From positions 47,692,358 to 47,756,357 of the forward strand of contig OW388300.1 of assembly GCA_936450465.1 (NCBI GenBank): a DNA stretch of 64,000 bases. The letters run 5' to 3'. Both the position numbers and the translations under genes were made by a program. Origin of the DNA: Gibbula magus (lineage: Eukaryota; Mollusca; Gastropoda; Trochida; Trochidae). The notes under the pieces were generated by a model. It did not search any database and had not been told where the DNA came from. It was given only the letters and a program-made list of their open reading frames with translations. Below are positions 59,417-64,000 of this stretch, in pieces. Numbering within the stretch: position 1 is the first letter of the stretch; the number at the start of each line of letters is the position of its first letter.

Positions 59417-59944
59417 AAACTGTTCAAACGTTTCTTTTATGGTATGTATAAGTTGAGTTATTTTGGCAGACCTACCGTATTCTGTTCGTAAAGTATACAT
59501 ATTATGTATATAATCCGACACATTTGAAGTGCTTATATTAGGGCTAACTTGAAGATGCAGTCGAAACGGAAAAAAAACAGTTATGGTACCAGGGTTTTTA
59601 ACATTTTTTACAGTAACTAAGTTCATTAACTGAAGTCATGTTTCCTAAATAAGGTAATCGTTATGAGGGTGTAAAGTTGATAATGTTTTAAGATTTAAGA
59701 TGATAATAGTTTAATCAGATAGATATAAAACAATGGTTTTGCTACATCAATCAATACTTTTAAAACTCGAACATTTTACTCTCTTTATTTTTGGGGTGAA
59801 ATATCTAATAAAAGTGGATCAAACAAAAGTATTCATTTTTTATACAGAGTTAGGTTCTTGTGATGTATTTCCTTTTTATTTTCATGTAAAATTTCAAAGC
59901 AAAGTTTAAAATATCTCATGACAATTTAATCACGTGAATGCGGA
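59417..59944. other. No recognisable feature
   Basis: AT-rich spacer; the sequence after the second unit no longer resembles the repeat. Confidence 0.35.
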
Positions 59945-60164
59945 TATGACGACGACGACGATGATGATGATGACGATGACGATGATGATGATGATGTTGG
60001 TGATGATGGTGATGATGTTGGTGATGATGGTGATGATGATGGTGATGATGGTGATGATGATGGTGATGATGTTGGTGATGATGGTGATGATGATGGTGAT
60101 GATGTTGGTGATGATGGTGATGATGATGGTGATGGTGATGATGATGATGATGGTGATGGTAATG

Positions 60165-60196
<32 letters not shown>

Positions 60197-60198
60197 GA
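59945..60198 (+). repeat. (GATGATGGT)n trinucleotide-based satellite
   Basis: Runs of gat and ggt triplets with higher-order units such as gttggtgatgatggtgat. A methionine/valine-rich frame across it is an artefact. Confidence 0.95.
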
Positions 60199-60669
60199 AA
60201 TTAGAGGAAGGGTTCAGTATTGCAGTTTATGTCCAAAAACACATAAGGTAACATTATTGACCTATCAAACAGATAACAGTTAACTATAAATGATAATTAT
60301 GTTTCTGAAACGTTTCTTCCGCATTGAAATACGTTCTTTTTAATCATCAACTATCTTTAAACTCTCATTAGAAGTAAATAAAAGTATGGAAATATTGTCA
60401 AACATACTTTTGGACAATGCTTGATTACCCCCCTGTCACACTAGGCATGTATTTGCTCGGCGTTTGCAATGGGTTCTAAAATCAAGCAAAGCGCGAGAAC
60501 TCTCGTAAAAATGTAAGTGTTGCAGTGGGAATATCAATAATGCACAGGGAACTCCACGGCTGGTCTTAAGCTTCGAACCTCTGAACAATGTTATTACGCA
60601 TTCACACATTTCATCTGGATACATGAGCTATGATGTTTCGGCATGTTTCAGTAGAAACTGAAATGTGAA
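60199..60669. other. No recognisable feature
   Basis: Spacer; 60,430-60,620 is less AT-rich, but no exon or domain was recognised. Confidence 0.35.
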
Positions 60670-62060
60670 AATAACAATTAGTAGCACATTCAGTGCAAAC
60701 AAAAGGTGAACAAGGTCAATAACAGATGATAAATCAATGCTTCGCCAAATTGTCAACACCTTGAAATATCATCACCTGAATATCTCCAACAAAGGTTCCT
60801 GGGGGTAATGGGGCATGTATAATCTCAAATCGTATCACTCGTCTGGAAACTGGAAAAGTACAAGGAATAATTTCCTTTCTAGTTGCATCAGAATTGGTGA
60901 CCAAAGAAATTGTCCTTCCATCTAATTAAACATGAAGGCATTCGTGGTAGAAATAATGCCGAGAACAAATTAAGTGGATGTTTTCTTCAACTGAGGAACT
61001 GTAAAAAGAGATCCTTTTGAAATACTGAACAAAGATGTTGAATTCATCTCGGATGTCTGTTTGCCAGTTGAGTGTCATTATAATTATTGTATAATATCAT
61101 CTTCATCTTATCCGGATCAGTTTATAATTCCAACTTTGCACTGAAATGGTCATGTTAGGAAAGATGAAATAGTTATAATAAAGCGTTTGATAATATTAGG
61201 AGAGGCTGTTCCAGAGAGCACATAACGCAATATCCATTGAGATCCCTATCTACTTCCATTGATTAATAGTAGAGTAGTGCGGTATTTAGCAGATGTATCA
61301 AAATACAATTTTAGAACATAGAGGCAGATAAACAATTGGTTCGAGAAAATAGAAACCACGGAAACCATACAATACTATCTTTAGTTTATATAAGTATATG
61401 ATAAATTAAGTTTTACGGTTTTCAACCTAATATATTATTTGAAATTATAATCAAAAGTTTTTTCTGAATTTTATTTTCTCTCTTAGCTATGCTGTTTATC
61501 ACAGCAGCCTGTATTCATTTGATGCCTTTATGCATTATATTTGTTTAATAAAACACATAATTATGAAGATGCTCTGTGTGTGTCACATATCTATTAACCA
61601 CTGACAGGTTCATTTAACTAATATTCCACTTAAAGTAACTATAATTATATTCCCAGATTTGTTGTTTAAATCAAAAACGTTTAAACTGATGGAGCGATTG
61701 CATGTCTCAACCACATATTTTTTTACCATTGGTACCAGGCTCATAGCAAAATCTACATGTCAAATGCATTTAAAGTGGGAAAAGCTTGATACAGAATTCT
61801 TTATATATGTGATGGATTCCTGCCTTGTTGAGATTTCTTCCCCGTAATTATAGTTGGTTCTCTATCAAATGCTAGACAACCATCTCATGTTTAGTGGTAA
61901 TCTAAGCAATCTATATTCGCCCTATATCTAATTTGTTATATTCACATCCCAATTAGACCTCGTTGACGGCGAAAACCTTATTGAAACAAGGCTAAATAAA
62001 GTTATCAATGACAAATGCACAACGAGTGGTGGATTGTTAGATAGACTTAGCCATTGACAC
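60670..62060 (+). repeat. Long diverged repeat, block C
   Basis: 60680-61020 matches 26740-27080 (caatgctt.., gtaatggggcat, ctttctagttgcatc, ccttccatctaattaaa.atgaaggca). 61480-61720 matches 27610-27990 and 51010-51350. 61980-62060 matches 51455-51545. Confidence 0.65.
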
Positions 62061-62474
62061 AGGAACTTTAACTTTACGGTTTCATTTAACAATAATGTCA
62101 GAACAAACATACCTCAATCAAATACACTATGTAATAGCATTGAAAGAAAGCTTAAACGAACAGATAAACAAAGTTCACCATATGTCTTGTACTACATCAT
62201 TTGCATTGCCAGGAATGTTTGTTTTAGAATAAGAATACTAGTTTTAAGATATCATTTGGTGATTGTGAATGATAACATATTGTAAAAATGTAAATAAACT
62301 GATTTCTAGATTATTTCAAGGTCGCCAAACACGCCTGGTGTCTGCAAGTTCTGCCAATATATATTGTCAGTACATATGACGACATTCCATTCAACTAGTC
62401 ATGAGGTATGTGTTTTTCAGAACGAGATGAACAGACAGACAAAAGTGAATATATATATCTCCCATTCCCTTCAG

Positions 62475-62645
62475 TGTTGCAGTGTTGCGACAGAGAACAA
62501 TAATGCCTACCTCAGTGAAATGGTTTATGAAACAATCATCAATATGGTTGTGTCCCTTGAAAGGAACTTACAATATCTCTTCAAGAACAGAACATTAAAC
62601 CGTGAGGCTAAGCTGAAGATGTGGGATTTAAAACAATATTATTGA
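62475..62645 (+). CDS. Candidate terminal coding exon, unknown protein
   Basis: Acceptor-like cccattcccttcag ends at 62474, with an alternative at 62482. The frame runs to a TGA at 62643-62645 and encodes NNNAYLSEMVYETIINMVVS and then LERNLQYLFKNRTLNREAKL and KMWDLKQYY. The peptide has a clear amphipathic pattern and looks more protein-like than the chance frames nearby. No domain was recognised; the last part faintly resembles a LINE protein segment, which is the main alternative. No upstream exon and no close AATAAA. Confidence 0.3.
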   Translation, partial: CCSVATENNNAYLSEMVYETIINMVVSLERNLQYLFKNRTLNREAKLKMWDLKQYY

Positions 62646-63779
62646 GTAGGAAATATATTACCAATGATTGGAATAGCTCAAATTGCTGCTGTGTAACCAT
62701 ATTAAAATGTCATGTTGCCTTAAAAAAAACGAGAGCATATAGTAACATGAATCGAAAAAATACACCAATATAAACTATTGTGAGGTTGTGAACATTTGAA
62801 CAAATTAAACTAACTTCGAAATCATAAGAAATGAATGTCAGTTTGCGTGTTTGCAATGAAAAATGAGCGATGTCAAAGTATCATTTATGCTCATGTGAAC
62901 ACAAAAAGTGGCATTCATCTCTGAACTATACCAAGAAGAGATAAAATAGAAATATTATTTCTGTACCTTCGACACTTCATAATCACGTAAACTTCTTTTT
63001 CTAGTGATCAGTTTATTAAGAGGATATCGGCAAAATGGTATATTACACACACGTGTTAATAGTTATGTGATGTATGAAACAAATGCGAAGCATAAGACAC
63101 TCAACGGAATACTAGAATACCATGCCGCTACCAAACATAATATCCAAAGCATTAAATTCAGGTAAAAAAAACCCAACATTTAGGATTATTGGCTAAATTA
63201 TATAGTAGACGGTAACGTGTTGATATCCTGCATTTAGAACTCTATAAACTGCTACAGTCAGTGTGCTTCCACAAGACTACTGTCGATCATTCTAAGTAAA
63301 TGGGGCTCTGATTGATTGATGCGCTATACTTGCTCTGTGGAACAAATTCTATCATGACATTATCTTTCTTTTCATTTTATATTCATGAGTGCAAATTAGG
63401 AATTACGAATTGACCAGGATAATATACACGTATAGATGATAATATTAACATTCTGTCAGGATAAAGTAGTCTCATTTAATAATTAATAAGATCATAATGG
63501 GCGTTATTAATCAGAAATTGCAAATGACTTCACAAAATTTTAATCATTTTAATTATGTTCGAATATGATTTTTTACACTGCTAAAGGTTAATTAATTGCA
63601 ACAGAAAATGTTACATAAATAGTTGTAATGATGGTAATTTGTAATGGTAAAATGTTTTTTGAGGAAATAAATGTATGTCACAATGCATATCTCAGCTGAA
63701 ATATTGCCTGTTTGTATATTACTTTTGTAAAAGCACAATCCCATCATACAGTTTCTCAATTGAAGAGAATAACGGCGAC
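62646..63779. other. No recognisable feature
   Basis: AT-rich spacer before the terminal SINE. Confidence 0.4.
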
Positions 63780-64000
63780 TGCTAGTATTGTGGCAGGGAG
63801 AAAGCCCGCAACGCCATGTGGCTATGCATTGCGGTGAAACCTGCGAGCATCGGCTGGAACTAGCGAACATGGGTGGTACTACGCTGAAATTCAGTGTAGC
63901 ATTGCACCCAAATCTTACTGCGTGTAGAACAGTTCTCTACTGCAGACAAAGTTGCCCCTGGCCCCGAACCCGGACCTCTTGATCCGAAGCCGAACGCGCT
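63780..64000 (-). mobile_element. tRNA-derived SINE, running off the window
   Basis: On the minus strand the window edge reads agcgcgttcggcttcggatc then aagaggtccgggttcggggc, the second half of a tRNA-like head with its B box (63962-63975). It continues into a GC-rich body ending near 63780. The first part of the head, with the A box, lies beyond base 64000. The plus-strand open frame across it is an artefact. Confidence 0.6.

Noticed and set aside
59934..60251. Methionine-rich 105-codon frame
   Set aside because: Produced entirely by the GATGATGGT satellite.

Overview
This is eukaryotic, AT-rich (about two-thirds A+T by eye), repeat-dense, essentially gene-poor DNA. It holds no long intact reading frame, no operon-like layout, and spliced-exon signals rather than bacterial gene starts. 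The repeat types suggest a lophotrochozoan, most likely a marine mollusc: (ACGG)n-tailed tandem repeats ending in a 'gacgccgg..ccatgccataagcccatcgggcc' type signature, tRNA-derived SINEs, Tc1-like elements with a CCAAAAGAAAC terminus, Penelope-like (PLE) GIY-YIG remnants and pogo-type MITEs. This assignment is inference from recognised repeat styles; I cannot run a search.

Region by region. 1-9 kb: a short inverted-repeat element with an ACGG tract, a long foldback hairpin, two decayed Tc1-like transposons and simple repeats. 9.4-14.3 kb: a three-layer nest. A decayed PLE is split by a 3,426-bp DNA transposon (9756-13181, 28-bp inverted termini, 3-bp target duplication TAG) that carries clusters of a 16-bp perfect palindrome. 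A 5'-truncated LINE (13504-14042, 5-bp target duplication ATGCG) sits in the same PLE. 14.3-26.7 kb: microsatellites, SINE heads, a complete 156-bp pogo-type MITE, a TATA-containing candidate promoter near 19 kb, a block saturated with TTCGT/ACGAA, and a third Tc1 fragment. 26.7-33.1 kb: block A of a long diverged repeat, with several hairpins and a TTAA-flanked MITE inside or next to it. 34-40 kb: arrays of GTATAC, a 3-copy minisatellite and a GGGGATT array.

40.1-42.4 kb contains the best candidate host gene: a TATA-like box, a short first coding exon, a roughly 300-bp coding exon with a strong donor, a terminal exon that keeps the frame, and AATAAA. 43.7-46.6 kb holds a direct duplication that brackets LINE and MITE fragments. 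About 47.5-48.1 kb is a stretch with extreme C-over-G strand skew. 50-62 kb consists of blocks B and C of the long repeat, and B includes a very recent 4.09-kb tandem duplication (51236-55324 and 55325-59416). The window ends inside a tRNA-derived SINE.

Most of the sequence is explained as layered transposon insertion and segmental duplication. Host coding content is limited to a few exon candidates of low to moderate confidence.
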